Numbered from the stretch's first letter, positions 23,528 through 35,400 are shown. The stretch is 64,000 bases of DNA from Lotus japonicus (GCF_012489685.1 NC_080044.1:57713507-57777506), one strand, 5' to 3'. Made by a program: numbers and translations. Notes: a model not told the origin generated them from the sequence alone.

Positions 23528-26519
23528 GCCTGGAGGCGAAGTTGGCTTTGGAGGAAATGAAAAGGGTAAAATTGTTGGTACTGGTACTATTTGTGTAGAT
23601 AGTAGTCCATGCATTGATAATGTGTTATTGGTAGACGGCTTAACACATAACTTATTGTCTATAAGTCAATTAGCTGACAAGGGTTATGATGTTATATTCA
23701 ATCAAAAGTCCTGCCGGGCTGTAAGTCAAATCGATGGCTCTGTTCTGTTTAACAGCAAGAGGAAGAACAACATTTATAAGATCAGATTATCTGAGTTGGA
23801 GGCTCAGAATGTGAAGTGCCTTCTGTCTGTTAATGAAGAGCAGTGGGTATGGCATAGACGGTTAGGGCATGCCAGTATGAGAAAGATTTCTCAGCTGAGC
23901 AAGCTAAACCTTGTCAGGGGCTTACCCAATCTGAAGTTCTCTTCAGACACTCTTTGTGAAGCATGTCAGAAAGGCAAATTCACAAAAGTCCCTTTCAAGG
24001 CAAAGAATGTTGTCTCAACCTCAAGGCCGTTGGAACTTCTGCATATCGACCTTTTTGGACCAGTGAAAACTGAGTCTATAGGTGGCAAGAGATATGGGAT
24101 GGTTATCGTTGATGACTATAGCCGCTGGACATGGGTAAAGTTTCTAACCCGCAAGGATGAGTCTCATGCTGTGTTCTCTACCTTCATTGCTCAAGTGCAA
24201 AATGAGAAGGCTTGTAGGATTGTGCGTGTCAGAAGTGACCATGGTGGAGAGTTTGAGAATGACAAGTTTGAGAGTCTGTTTGATTCCTATGGAATTGCAC
24301 ATGATTTCTCTTGTCCCAGAACTCCTCAACAAAATGGTGTTGTTGAGAGGAAGAACAGAACTCTTCAGGAGATGGCTAGAACCATGCTCCAAGAAACTGG
24401 CATGGCTAAGCACTTTTGGGCAGAGGCAGTAAATACAGCATGTTACATTCAGAACAGAATCTCTGTGAGACCAATTCTAAATAAGACTCCTTATGAATTG
24501 TGGAAGAACATAAAACCCAACATTTCTTATTTTCATCCTTTTGGCTGTGTTTGTTATGTTCTCAATACTAAGGATAGATTACATAAATTTGATGCTAAGT
24601 CTTCTAAGTGTCTATTACTCGGTTACTCTGAGAGATCTAAAGGTTTCAGATTTTATAATACTGATGCTAAGACTATTGAAGAATCTATTCATGTTAGATT
24701 TGACGATAAGCTTGACTCTGACCAGTCAAAGCTAGTTGAAAAGTTTGCAGATTTAAGCATTAATGTTTCTGACAAAGGCAAAGCTCCAGAGGAAGCTGAG
24801 CCAGAGGAAGATGAACCAGAGGAAGAAGCTGGTCCCTCTAACTCACAAACTCTGAAGAAGAGCAGAATCACTGCAGCTCACCCTAAGGAATTGATTTTGG
24901 GCAATCAAGACGAACCAGTCAGAACCAGATCTGCCTTCAGACCCTCTGAAGAGATCTTGCTCAGTCTGAAAGGATTGGTGTCCTTAATTGAACCCAAGTC
25001 CATAGATGAAGCTCTTCAGGACAAGGATTGGATTCTGGCCATGGAAGAAGAATTGAATCAATTCTCCAAGAACGATGTTTGGAGCTTAGTGAAGAAGCCT
25101 GAGAGTGTCCATGTAATTGGAACAAAATGGGTGTTCAGAAACAAGCTGAATGAGAAAGGAGATGTAGTCAGAAACAAGGCAAGGCTAGTTGCTCAAGGCT
25201 ACAGCCAGCAGGAAGGAATAGACTACACTGAAACATTTGCTCCAGTAGCAAGACTGGAGGCAATCAGACTGCTGATCTCTTTCTCAGTAAATCACAACAT
25301 AGTTCTACATCAGATGGACGTGAAGAGTGCCTTCCTAAATGGTTATATTTCAGAGGAAGTCTATGTTCATCAACCCCCAGGTTTTGAAGATGAGAAGAAG
25401 CCAGACCATGTGTTCAAATTGAAGAAATCACTCTACGGTCTGAAGCAAGCTCCCAGAGCATGGTATGAGAGACTCAGCTCATTCCTTCTGGAGAATGAGT
25501 TTGTAAGGGGTAAAGAAGATACAACTCTCTTTTGCAAGACTTATAAAGATGATATCTTAATTGTGCAAATTTATGTTGATGATATTATATTTGGTTCTGC
25601 TAATCAATCTCTATGCAAAGAATTTTCTGAGATGATGCAGGCTGAATTTGAGATGAGTATGATGGGAGAATTAAAGTACTTTCTGGGAATACAAGTTGAT
25701 CAGACACCAGAAGGAACATATATCCATCAGAGCAAGTACACTAAAGAACTTCTGAAGAAGTTCAATATGCTGGAATCTACAGTGGCCAAGACTCCAATGC
25801 ATCCTACATGCATTCTGGAGAAAGAAGATAAAAGTGGTAAAGTATGTCAGAAGCTCTATCGTGGCATGATAGGTTCACTTCTATACTTAACTGCATCTAG
25901 GCCAGACATACTATTTAGTGTTCACTTATGTGCTCGTTTCCAATCAGATCCAAGGGAAACCCACTTAACTGCTGTTAAGAGGATCCTAAGGTATTTGAAA
26001 GGCACCACTAACCTTGGCTTGATGTATAAGAAAACATCAGAGTATAAGCTTTCAGGTTATTGTGATGCTGATTATGCTGGAGATAGAACAGAAAGAAAAA
26101 GCACTTCTGGAAATTGTCAATTTCTGGGAAGCAATCTAGTCTCATGGGAAAGCAAGAGGCAATCAACCATTGCACTATCAACTGCAGAGGCAGAATATAT
26201 TTCAGCAGCAATATGCAGCACTCAGATGCTCTGGATGAAACATCAGCTGGAGGACTATCAGATCCTTGAGAGCAATATCCCAATCTATTGTGATAACACT
26301 GCTGCAATCTCATTGAGTAAGAATCCTATCTTACATTCAAGGGCAAAGCACATTGAGGTAAAGTATCACTTTATTAGAGATTATGTACAGAAGGGCGTAC
26401 TTCTTCTGAAGTTTGTTGATACTGACCATCAATGGGCAGATATCTTTACAAAGCCCTTAGCAGAGGATAGATTTAATTTTATTCTGAAAAATCTGAACAT
26501 GGATTTTTGTCCAGAGTGA
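23415..26519 (+). CDS. pol: SIRE Pol polyprotein
   Basis: An open frame of 1034 codons in the +1 frame relative to gag. Domains in order: aspartic protease (WYLDSG, Asp18), GAG-pre-integrase zinc region (about 143-185, WHRRLGH...CEACQKGK), integrase core with Asp212, Asp275 and Glu311 (35 residues between the last two), reverse transcriptase (about 530-780) with YVDD at 720-723, and RNase H (from about 882, CDADYAGD, ending near TKPLAEDRF). The listed ATG is only the first in frame; the protease is more likely reached from gag by recoding in the 113-nt overlap. All catalytic residues I looked for are present, so this copy may be active. Confidence 0.94.
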   Translation: MLQISLIAPLKHQSWYLDSGCSRHMTGERRMFRELKLKPGGEVGFGGNEKGKIVGTGTICVDSSPCIDNVLLVDGLTHNLLSISQLADKGYDVIFNQKSCRAVSQIDGSVLFNSKRKNNIYKIRLSELEAQNVKCLLSVNEEQWVWHRRLGHASMRKISQLSKLNLVRGLPNLKFSSDTLCEACQKGKFTKVPFKAKNVVSTSRPLELLHIDLFGPVKTESIGGKRYGMVIVDDYSRWTWVKFLTRKDESHAVFSTFIAQVQNEKACRIVRVRSDHGGEFENDKFESLFDSYGIAHDFSCPRTPQQNGVVERKNRTLQEMARTMLQETGMAKHFWAEAVNTACYIQNRISVRPILNKTPYELWKNIKPNISYFHPFGCVCYVLNTKDRLHKFDAKSSKCLLLGYSERSKGFRFYNTDAKTIEESIHVRFDDKLDSDQSKLVEKFADLSINVSDKGKAPEEAEPEEDEPEEEAGPSNSQTLKKSRITAAHPKELILGNQDEPVRTRSAFRPSEEILLSLKGLVSLIEPKSIDEALQDKDWILAMEEELNQFSKNDVWSLVKKPESVHVIGTKWVFRNKLNEKGDVVRNKARLVAQGYSQQEGIDYTETFAPVARLEAIRLLISFSVNHNIVLHQMDVKSAFLNGYISEEVYVHQPPGFEDEKKPDHVFKLKKSLYGLKQAPRAWYERLSSFLLENEFVRGKEDTTLFCKTYKDDILIVQIYVDDIIFGSANQSLCKEFSEMMQAEFEMSMMGELKYFLGIQVDQTPEGTYIHQSKYTKELLKKFNMLESTVAKTPMHPTCILEKEDKSGKVCQKLYRGMIGSLLYLTASRPDILFSVHLCARFQSDPRETHLTAVKRILRYLKGTTNLGLMYKKTSEYKLSGYCDADYAGDRTERKSTSGNCQFLGSNLVSWESKRQSTIALSTAEAEYISAAICSTQMLWMKHQLEDYQILESNIPIYCDNTAAISLSKNPILHSRAKHIEVKYHFIRDYVQKGVLLLKFVDTDHQWADIFTKPLAEDRFNFILKNLNMDFCPE

Positions 26520-26962
26520 AGATGGATCAGAACCTCTGACTATGATACTTCTTGATCAGAAGATGTCTAGTCCAGAAGGTAACTCAATCAGAGTGTGTGT
26601 ACCCATTGGTACTGACTCTGAAGCTGAGACAGCAACACGTGTATCAGTAATTCTGATGCATAGTTCCTTGTGCCCGTGTGACAGTCTGTTATGATTGCGT
26701 GTAGATGTGCTTTTCTCCTATGTGTGATGTGTGTATTTACTGTTACTATCTATCTTTAATTTTCAACCATTGATTTTAAGTTGCTTTTTGAATCAACAAC
26801 GGTTATTTGCCAAAACCCACTATACACACACGATCTCTTTCACTTCCGGTTTTTACTCTCGCTCTCTCTGCTATTTCAAAACCGCTTATCCTCGTTTTCT
26901 CTCTCGATCTCTCTTCATCCTTCAACCTTCATCTTCAACCTAAACCTTCAATCGCTTCAAAA
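26520..26962 (+). other. Spacer between SIRE pol and env-like ORF
   Basis: About 440 bp with many agaag/tctga words, then a CT-rich stretch (26840-26955) that resembles a plant 5' untranslated region or an intron acceptor tract. A weak TATA-like actatacacac lies at about 26818. A frame running through it would be hydrophobic but is probably untranslated. Confidence 0.4.
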
Positions 26963-29819
26963 ATGGTGAGTCAAACCAGAAGAGCTACTGCAGATGCAAC
27001 CCAGTTCCCTCATATGGTAGTTGGTCTAGCAACAGGTCAAAGGGAACCTGAGAATCCGTCTCAAGATCTAGGTCAAGCTCAGAGCAGAACATTCCGATTG
27101 CAGAACGGGGCTGTGCCGTTCACTGCGTATATGCTCCTGAGGAACTTCAAGTCCTGGCAGAATGGAGATTCGACCTCGACAACCTGGCTACAAATGGGTA
27201 TGATCTTCGTCCTGAAGTCCAAGTTCAAGGTTGGGGAAATTACTTCAACAGACTTCGAGGACCCGTGTATGATAAACTGATACTCAGGTGGTATCTCACA
27301 TTCTTGGTAGAAAGATCATCATCACAGAGAAGTCTTTCGTGAATTTGCTGGGTGCAGACACTGCTTTTGGGTATCGTTTCCAATTCACGGAATCGAAGTT
27401 GAAACCCAAGACGAAGGATGAGACCAACAAGGCCCTGTACACCAATTACAAACCAGGCAAGACGAATTACAAGGTAATGGACCTTCATCCCAAGCTCAGG
27501 ATCTGGCACAAGATCTTGCTTCACTGCATAAATCAGAGACCAAAGGGCAGTTCCCCAGACTACATCAACTTCAACCAGAAGGCGATGTTGTTCTTCATTC
27601 AAGACCAGAAGAAGATCTGCCTTCCCTACTTCCTGTTCTCCTACTTGAAGGAATGTATCCGGAAGTCTCATACCACTGCCTCCATCAAGTCAGCGATCAA
27701 GTACATTCCCTTTGGGAGACTTTTGTCTGATCTCCTCATTGAGAGTGGCCTCATTCAAGATCTGATCAATGCTGGATGCACAGAGGATCTGACCACTATT
27801 GTCAGTGATGTCTTCACGGCAAATTCTCTAAAGAAGATGGGCCTAATCAAGAAGAAGATTGCTCCTGCCCATGAAGACACATCTTCTGAGATCAGAAGTA
27901 GAAGGATGCCTCTGAATGACTACCCTCTGTGGACACAGGCTGACAATCCTGAAGCCATTAGGTGTTATGTTGAAGACCTAAGGGCTCAAGGCTTTGAAAT
28001 TGATCTCGATGATTTCTTCAGCAGACTGCCGCCAGCTCCAGAGTTTCCTTCTCCTCCCAAGAAGAAAGTTCAGAGGAAGATGATCCTAGAAGAATCTTCT
28101 GAGGAATCAGATGTCCCTCTGATCAAAAAGAAGAAGGCTGGTCAATCCAAGAGAAAGCATGATCAAACCAGCAAGCCTGATGATGGTGATGATGGTGATA
28201 ATGAGGATGGTCCTCCTAAGAAGAAGAAGAAGCAGGTCAGAATTGTGGTGAAACCTACTCGGGTGGAACCTGCTGCTGAAGTGATCAGAAGGAATGAACC
28301 TACTGCCAGAGTGACAAGATCATCAGCACATTCAAGTAAGTCTGTAGTTGCTTCTGATGATGATTTGAATTTATTTGAAGCACTCCCCATCTCAGCCATG
28401 CTCAAACACTCTTCAAATCCCCTCACTCCTATTCCTGAATCCCAACCAGCTGCACAAACCACCACTCCACCACATTCCCCTAGGTCTTCATTTTTTCAAC
28501 CCTCTCCTACTGAAGCACCTCTCTGGAATTTGCTCCAGAACCAACCTTCTAGGTCAGAAGCACCAACCTCTCCCATCACCATTCCATACAACCCATTAAC
28601 TTCTGAACTCATCATTCATGAACAACCAGAGTCTAACCCAACAGAACATGGACCCAGAACTTCTGATCACTCTGTTCCCAGAGCATCAGAACGTCGGGCT
28701 CCCAGACCCACGGATACAGACTCTTCCACAGCTCTTACACCTGTATCCTTCCCCACCAATGTTGCTGACTCTTCTCCCTCCAATAACTCTGAATCCATTA
28801 GAAAATTCATGGAGGTCAGGAAAGAAAAGGTGTCGACTTTAGAAGAGTATTATCTCACTTGTCCAAGCCCTAGGAGATATCCTAGCCCTAGACCTGAACG
28901 TCTAGTTGACCCAGATGAACCTATCTTGGCCAATCCTTTACATGAGGCCGACCCTTTGGCTCAACAAGCTCACCCTGCCCCAGACCAACAAGAGCCTATT
29001 CAACCAGAAACTGAACTAGAACAATCTGTGTCTAACCAATCCTCGGTTAGATCACCCCATCCTCTGGTTGAAACTTCAGAACCTCACCTTGGAACCTCTG
29101 AACCCAATGCTCAAATGTTTAACATTGGCTCTCCACAAGGTGCCTCTAAAGCTCACAGCAGCAATCACCCAGCCTCTCCTGAAACCAACCTCTCCATAAT
29201 TCCTTACACTCACCTCCGACCCACATCTCTCTCTGAGTGCATCAATATTTTCTATCATGAAGCCTCTTTGATGCTACGCAATGTGCACGGTCAGACTGAC
29301 CTCAGTGAGAATGCTGAACATGTGGCTGATGAGTGGAATAATCTGGGCACTTGGCTAGTGGCTCAAGTTCCAATTATGATGCAGCTCCTGCATGCAGAGG
29401 GAAGTCAGAGGATTGAGGCTGCAAAGCAAAGGTTTGCTAGAAGAGTGGCTCTTCATGAACAAGAACAGAGACATAAGCTACTTGAAGCTATTGAAGAAGC
29501 CAAAAGAAAGAAAGAACAAGCAGAAGAAGCTGCACGTCAAGCAGCAGCTCAAGCTGAACAAGCCAGACTAGAGGCAGAACGACTTGAAGCTGAGGCTGAA
29601 GCCCTTAGATGCCAAGCACTTGCACCAGTAGTATTTACTTCTGCTGCTTCTGCTTCCATTCCAGCTCCTCAATCTGCTCAGAATGTTCCTTCCGGTTCTA
29701 CTCAGTCAAGCTCGTCCAGACTCGACATCATGGAACAGCGTCTTGACACTCATGAATCCATGCTACTCGAAATGAAGCACATGATGATGGAACTTCTGCG
29801 TCGATCTGATAAACCCTAG
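26963..29819 (+). pseudogene. SIRE env-like / extra ORF with two frameshifts
   Basis: Starts at an ATG in good context (aaaATGg) after the CT-rich leader. The first ~65 codons are in one frame, a middle piece from about 27160 in a second, and the main part from about 27283 to 29819 in a third; each step fits a 1-bp deletion. The N-terminal part (to about 27950) is globular and resembles the 'putative plant transposon protein' domain of legume annotations. Then come lysine-rich stretches (KKKKKQ), a long Pro/Ser/Glu-rich linker and a C-terminal Ala/Glu/Arg coiled coil (29460-29620), ending LLRRSDKP. I see no membrane anchor in the main frame, so 'envelope' is a label from position in SIRE1-type elements, not a shown function. 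The copy at 47440-48560 is related. Confidence 0.8.
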
Positions 29820-30019
29820 TTTTAGGATCTCTTCGCTTTTCTTTTTTCTTTAACTTTGTTTTATTTCGTTAACTGCTATTTCTTTTTATATATTAATTCT
29901 ACTTTGTTCATGTGTGATTAACTATGCATATCTATCTATATTTTTTGTCACATATGCTTGCAAAAATTTCTTTATTCATAATTTCTTTTTGTTTACATCA
30001 TACATTCTTTTCCTAAAGT
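29820..30019. terminator. Convergent 3' ends of env-like and antisense ORFs (SIRE copy 1)
   Basis: A 200-bp AT-rich gap. On the minus strand AATAAA lies at 29971-29976, 44 bp after the antisense ORF stop. In the copy at 44851-48560 the same motif sits 42 bp after the corresponding stop (47294-47299). Confidence 0.5.
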
Positions 30020-30412
30020 CTAGAATGGAGGATCCCTCCTCATTCTTCTGCACTCCTGGCGCTGCTCTGACCTATCCTTCTCCAGACGCTCCAGTGCATG
30101 CTGGATGTTGTTGAGCCTGTCCTTTAGCTCATCCCTCTCCAGAATCTCTTCTGCAGTCTTGAGCTTCTCTTCAAAAATTTCTTTTTCTTCCAGCAGCTTG
30201 AGTTCAAGCCGGCTGAGTTCTTGCACCTCCTCCACGAAGGCAAGAAATTCCCTCAGGTCTCTCTTCAACTCTGGACGTAGGTCCTCTTCCAGCAGTTTCC
30301 GTGTTAGCTCCGAGATCGTCGTTGTACTCTCTGGATGCCTGATGTTCAGGAACAAGTCCTCCTCAAAGGCCTTCCTTCTCAGCTCTTCTAGCACTACGAT
30401 GTATGATGCCAT
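30020..30412 (-). CDS. Antisense coiled-coil ORF inside SIRE
   Basis: A 130-residue protein encoded opposite to the retrotransposon. It starts MASYIVVLEELRRKAFEEDL and ends RRMRRDPPF. It is rich in Glu, Leu, Arg and Lys with heptad-like spacing (about 35-125), so a soluble helical or coiled-coil protein is likely; no signal peptide, membrane segment or known catalytic motif is visible. A homologue of exactly the same length is at 46860-47252, without indels. By eye there are about 22 synonymous and 27-30 nonsynonymous changes over 130 codons, well below the neutral nonsynonymous proportion. A TATA box lies 52 bp upstream and AATAAA 44 bp downstream. I do not recognise the family. It could be a captured host gene or a Sirevirus accessory gene. 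Confidence 0.7.
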   Translation of the reverse strand: MASYIVVLEELRRKAFEEDLFLNIRHPESTTTISELTRKLLEEDLRPELKRDLREFLAFVEEVQELSRLELKLLEEKEIFEEKLKTAEEILERDELKDRLNNIQHALERLEKDRSEQRQECRRMRRDPPF

Positions 30413-30463
30413 TTTTTTTTCTGAAAATTGTTCGAGTTGTGAAGCTTACCTTTCTCTCCAACG

Positions 30464-30472
30464 CTTTATATA
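30464..30472 (-). promoter_or_regulatory. TATA box of the antisense ORF (SIRE copy 1)
   Basis: Minus strand reads gaagcctatataaagcg, followed after about 25-30 bp by aagcttcacaactcga, the likely start region, and then the ATG at 30412. The matching region before 46860 keeps the TATA and the aagcttcacaactcga block. Confidence 0.6.
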
Positions 30473-30503
30473 GGCTTCACTTTCTCTCCGAAAGTTAATG
30501 CTC

Positions 30504-30626
30504 CTACAGTTTCTCGAGGTTAAGTTCTTGGTAACTGACCCTCCTCTTTACTCCCTTGGCCGGTGGTAAACGTTCTAATCTTGCATTAACTCTTCTATTT
30601 ATTTCGCCTAACTCTGATTCTTGCAT
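30504..30626 (-). CDS. Second small antisense ORF inside SIRE (40 aa)
   Basis: Upstream of the TATA box and in the same direction as the 130-aa ORF. It starts MQESELGEINRRVNA and ends SYQELNLEKL. The copy at 46651-46773 has the same length and differs by a handful of residues with no indel. It is basic and Arg/Lys-rich. Function unknown; conservation between only two copies is weak evidence for coding. Confidence 0.35.
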   Translation of the reverse strand: MQESELGEINRRVNARLERLPPAKGVKRRVSYQELNLEKL

Positions 30627-31200
30627 CGTTTTCCTTTTCTTTAAACTTAGACCTTCTCTAAGGGGGAGTACCTCGTACTTCAAGCTAAGTTTTTCACACC
30701 CCAAGCTTTTTGCTTATGACAAAAAGGGGGAGTAAACCCAGTTTTTGATGTGTAAGATGTGTTAGTGTGATTATTTTTTTCTTTTGGAGAATTTAAGAGT
30801 TCCACCTTCATGACCATAGATGTGTCACTGGGCAAATACAAGGAATACATTTCACTTCTTCTGAAGTGATTCCAAGTTGACTCTGATATCCAAGACTCTG
30901 ATACCTTGTCCGTGACTCTGATTACTTATGCGCTCTGATTACTCTATTTTCATCTATGTCATAAGTTTTTCACTCTGAACTCTTATATCATTTAGCTCAG
31001 AATCTAGACTTTACTAACGTTTTCATCAAGTATTAGATTCAGGGGGAGCTAAGCTCAGAATCAAGCAGTGACTTGAATTCAGAATGAGCAAGATAATCTA
31101 TTCACTTCAGGATAAGTCTTACTCTATATCTCTAAACTCTGAGTGAATTTAGTTTAATGTTTAAGAATTTTTCATCAAAAATCTTAGTTTTGTCATCATC
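30627..31200 (+). other. SIRE 3' non-coding region with multiplied PPT-like motifs
   Basis: No sense ORF. It contains purine tracts similar to the true PPT: agggggagta (30661), aaaaagggggagt (30721) and cagggggagct (31040). Repeated PPT-like GGGGGA tracts are a described hallmark of Sireviruses. The minus-strand copy repeats them at 46228, 46545 and about 46610. Confidence 0.7.
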
Positions 31201-31214
31201 AAAAAGGGGGAGAT
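31201..31214 (+). other. Polypurine tract, SIRE copy 1
   Basis: aaaaagggggagat directly before the 3' LTR. Confidence 0.9.
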
Positions 31215-32423
31215 TGTAAGATCAAGTTCTGATCTAGTAGTACAACTCTATATTTTGATGATTACAAGTTAATCTTTTGATATGAACAATTGTGGTACTG
31301 TAACGTGTTTTTCTGAGTGTGCTATTTACAGGCTCTGACCTCAACTCAATCTCACACAAATCAGAAGCACTGTGTTAAAGAGCGACCCAAGCAACGCTTT
31401 CGCATTCACCATGTTCAGTATGAACAGTGGAAAAGCTTCAGAAGTTCTGAAGTTATACAAACTTTGATGTGGACTCAGTCACTAGAAGTTCTGAAGATCC
31501 AGAAAGTCTGATAACCAAGAAACACTGTAGGCTCAGATATTCTGATGGTGTAGAAGACTCTGAAGATCTAGAAGCTGATTAGTGAAGTTCTGATGTCCAG
31601 AAGCAAGATACTCTGAAGACCATGTTCTTCCCTCTGAGTTCAGAATCAGAAGAAACGATGGTCAGAGGATCTGGGCTTTCCCTCTGACTCTGATCAACCG
31701 GCTTCACAAGTTCCTACATGAAGCATTCCCCTGATCAGAAGTCTCCTAGGTTTAAAGGTCAAGTCGCTATCCAAGTACAAAAGCAACTGTACCTTCCTGA
31801 CGACCTACCTAACAGTCTCAGACACAGCAGAAGCTGGATTTTCCAGAACTGCCCTCCAACGGTAGCATTTCCCAAGCAACGCTCAACCCTAATCCTTGGA
31901 GTATATATAGAGACTGAAGACTGAAAGAAGCGGCTAGAAGAAGCATTCACATACGCGCAAGACATATTCAAATCCTTATAAGCTTTCTTTCATCTGAAAT
32001 TCATTGAGTTTACTATTAGCTTTTTAGAAGCAAATCTCTTGTAAACAATTCTTTGATAAACAGTTTGTTTAGTTCCTTTAGGAGATCAAGGTTGATCGGA
32101 TCCTAGAGAAGACTAAGAGAGTGAATCTTAGTGTGAGCTAAGTCAGTGTAATTGTTAGTCACTTGTAGGTTTCAAGTGCAGTTGTAACTCTTACCTGATT
32201 AGTGGATTGCCTTCATTCTAAGAAGGAAGAAATCACCTTAACGGGTGGACTGGAGTAGCTTGAGTGATTCATCAAGTGAACCAGGATAAAATCCTTGTGT
32301 GCTTCTCTATCTCTTATCTTTAGCACTTAAGTTCTCGAAAGATTTGTCAAAATCTTTAAGGTGGAAGTTTTATACTGAAAACGTTATTCAAAGCCCCCCT
32401 TTCTACCGTTTTTCATACCTTCA
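31215..32423 (+). mobile_element. SIRE copy 1 3' LTR
   Basis: 1209 bp, same ends and length as the 5' LTR, TATA at 31902-31909. Differences seen by eye include tatg/tata near the start, a T/C at 31658, cccatgc/cccaagc and caaacccc/caaagccc near the end. The element therefore spans 20336-32423 (12,088 bp) and is complete. Confidence 0.96.
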
Positions 32424-32428
32424 AAATT
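32424..32428 (+). other. Target site duplication, SIRE copy 1 (right)
   Basis: aaatt, matching 20331-20335. Confidence 0.92.
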
Positions 32429-35400
32429 TTTCGAATTGTAGCCAGGGCTGTGATCCTTTCGTTCCAGACTGTGTCGAGAATTTGAGGTTTTTGAGCAGCA
32501 GCATGTCACAGCTTCCGGCAATCGCGGGACCCTCCTAAAAGTCGAATCTCCATTTAGGTTCTTTTTCAAAGATATAGCTCGTTAAGTTAGCTCTGTGTGG
32601 CCTCAATCAGACTGAAATTTGGCGAATTGTAGCCAGGGTTGTGATCCTTTCGTTCCAGAATGTGTCGAGAATTTGATGTTTTGAGCAGCTGAATGTCACA
32701 GCTTCCGGCAACGCGGGACCCTCTTAAAAGTCGAATCTCCATAAAAGTTGCTTTTCAAATTTGTAGCTCGTTAAATTAGCTATGTGTGGCCTCAATCAGA
32801 CTGAAATTTTGCGACTTGTAGCAAGGGATGTGATCCTTTCCTTCCAGACTGTGTTGAGAATTTGATATTTTTTAGCAGCACCATGTCACAGCTTCCGGCA
32901 ATCGCGGGACCCTCCTAAAAGTCGAATCTCCATTTAAGTTCTTTTTCAAAGATATAGCTCTTTAAGTTAGCTCCGTGTGGCCTCAATCAGGCTGAAATTT
33001 GCGAATTGTAGCCAGTTTTGTGATCCTTTCGTTCCAGACTGTGTCGGGAATTTGATGATTTTGAGCAACAGCATGTCACAGCTTCCGGCAATCGCGGGAC
33101 CCTCCTAAAAGTCGAATCTCCATTGAGGTTCTTTTTCAAAGTTGTAGCACGTTAAGTTAGCTCCGTGCGGCCTCAATCAGACTAAAATTTCGCGACTTGT
33201 AGCAAGGGCTGTGATCCTTTCGTTCCAGACTATGTCGAGAATTCGATGTTTTTGAGTAGCAGCGTGTCACAGCTTCCGGCAATTGCGGGACCCTCTTAAA
33301 AGTCAAATCTCCATTTAGGTTCTTTTTCAAAGTTGTAGCACATTAAGTTAGCTCCGTGCGGCCTCAATTAAACTAAAATTTCACGACTTGTAGCCAGGGC
33401 TGTGATCATTTCGTTCCATACTATGTCGAGAATTCGATGTTTTTGAGCAGCAGCGTGTCACAGCTTCCGGCAATCGCGGGACCCTCTTAAAAGTCGAATG
33501 TCCATTTAGGTTCTTTTTCAAAGTTGTAGCTCATTAAGTTAGCTCAGTGTGGCCTCAATCAAACTGAAATTTTGCAACTTGTAGCAAGGGCTGTGTTCCT
33601 TTCATTCCAGACCGTGTTGAGAATTTTATGTTTTTGAGCAGCAGCATGTCACAGCTTCCGGCAATCGCGGAAAAGTCGAATCTCCATTTAGGTTCTTTTT
33701 CAAAGTTGTAGCTCGTTAAGTTAGCTCCGTGTGGCCTCAATCAGACTAAAATTTGGCGAATTGTAGCCAGGTAGTGTTCCTTTCGTTCCAGACTGTGTCG
33801 AGAATTTGCTGTTTTTGAGCAGCAGCATGTCACAGCTACAGGCAATCGCGGGACCCTCCTAAAAGTCGAATCTCCATTTAGGTTCTTTTTCAAATTTGAG
33901 CTCGTTAAGTTAGCTATGTGTGGCCTCAATCAGACTGAAATTTTGCGACTTGTAGCAAGGGATGTGATCCTTTCCTTCCAGACTGTGTCGAGAATTTGAG
34001 GTTTTTTAGCAGCACCATGTGACAGCTTCCGGCAATCGCGGGACCCTCCTAAAAGTCGAATCTCCATTTAAGTTCTTTTCCAAAGATATAGCTCGTTAAG
34101 TTAGCTCCGTGTGGCCTCAATCAGACTGAAATTTGGCGAATTGTAGCCAGGGTTGTGATCCTTTCGTTCCAGACTGTGTCGAGAACTTGATGTTTTTGAG
34201 CAGCAGCATGTCACAGCTTCCGGCAATCGCGGGACCCTCTTAAAAGTCGAATCTCCATAAAAGTTCCGTTTCAAATTTGTAGCTCGTTAAGTTAGCTATG
34301 TGTGGCCTCAATCAGACTGAAATTTTGCGACTTGTAGCAAGGGATGTGATCCTTTCCTTCCAGACTGTGTTGAGAATTTGATATTTTTTAGCAGCACCAT
34401 GTCACAGCTTCCGGCAATCGCGGGACCCTCCTAAAAGTCGAATCTCCATTTAAGTTCTTTTTCAAAGATATAGCTCTTTAAGTTAGCTCCGTGTGGCCTC
34501 AATCAGGCTGAAATTTGCGAATTGTAGCCAGTTTTGTGATCCTTTCGTTCCAGACTGTGTCGGGAATTTGATGTTTTTGAGCAACAGCATGTCACAGCTT
34601 CCGGCAATCGCGGGACCCTCCTAAAAGTCGAATCTCCATTGAGGTTCTTTTTCAAAGTTGTAGCTCGTTAAGTTAGCTCCGTGCGGCCTCAATCAGACTA
34701 AAATTTCGCGACTTGTAGCCAGGGCTGTGATCCTTTCGTTCCATACTATGTCGAGAATTCGATGTTTTTGAGCAGCAGCGTGTCACAGCTTCTGGCAATC
34801 GCGGGACCCTCTTAAAAGTCGAATGTCCATTTAGGTTCTTTTTCAAAGTTGTAGCTCATTAAGTTAGCTCAGTGTGGCCTCAATCAGACTGAAATTTTGC
34901 AACTTGTAGCAAGGGCTGTGTTCCTTTCATTCCAGACCGTGTTGAGAATTTTATGTTTTTGAGCAGCAGCATGTCACAGCTTCCGGCAATCGCGGAAAAG
35001 TCGAATCTCCATTTAGGTTCTTTTTCAAAGTTGTAGCTCGTTAAGTTAGCTCCGTGTGGCCTCAATCAGACTAAAATTTGGCGAATTGTAGCCAGGGTAG
35101 TGTTCCTTTCGTTCCAGACTGTGTCGAGAATTTGATGTTTTTGAGCAGCAGCATGTCACAGCTACAGGCAATCGCGGGACCCTCCTAAAAGTCGAATCTC
35201 CATTTAGGTTCTTTTTCAAATTTGAGCTCGTTAAGTTAGCTATGTGTGGCCTCAATCAGACTGAAATTTTGCGACTTGTAGCAAGGGATGTGATCCTTTC
35301 CTTCCAGACTGTGTCGAGAATTTGAGGTTTTTTAGCAGCACCATGTGACAGCTTCCGGCAATCGCGGGACCCTCCTAAAAGTCGAATCTCCATTTAAGTT

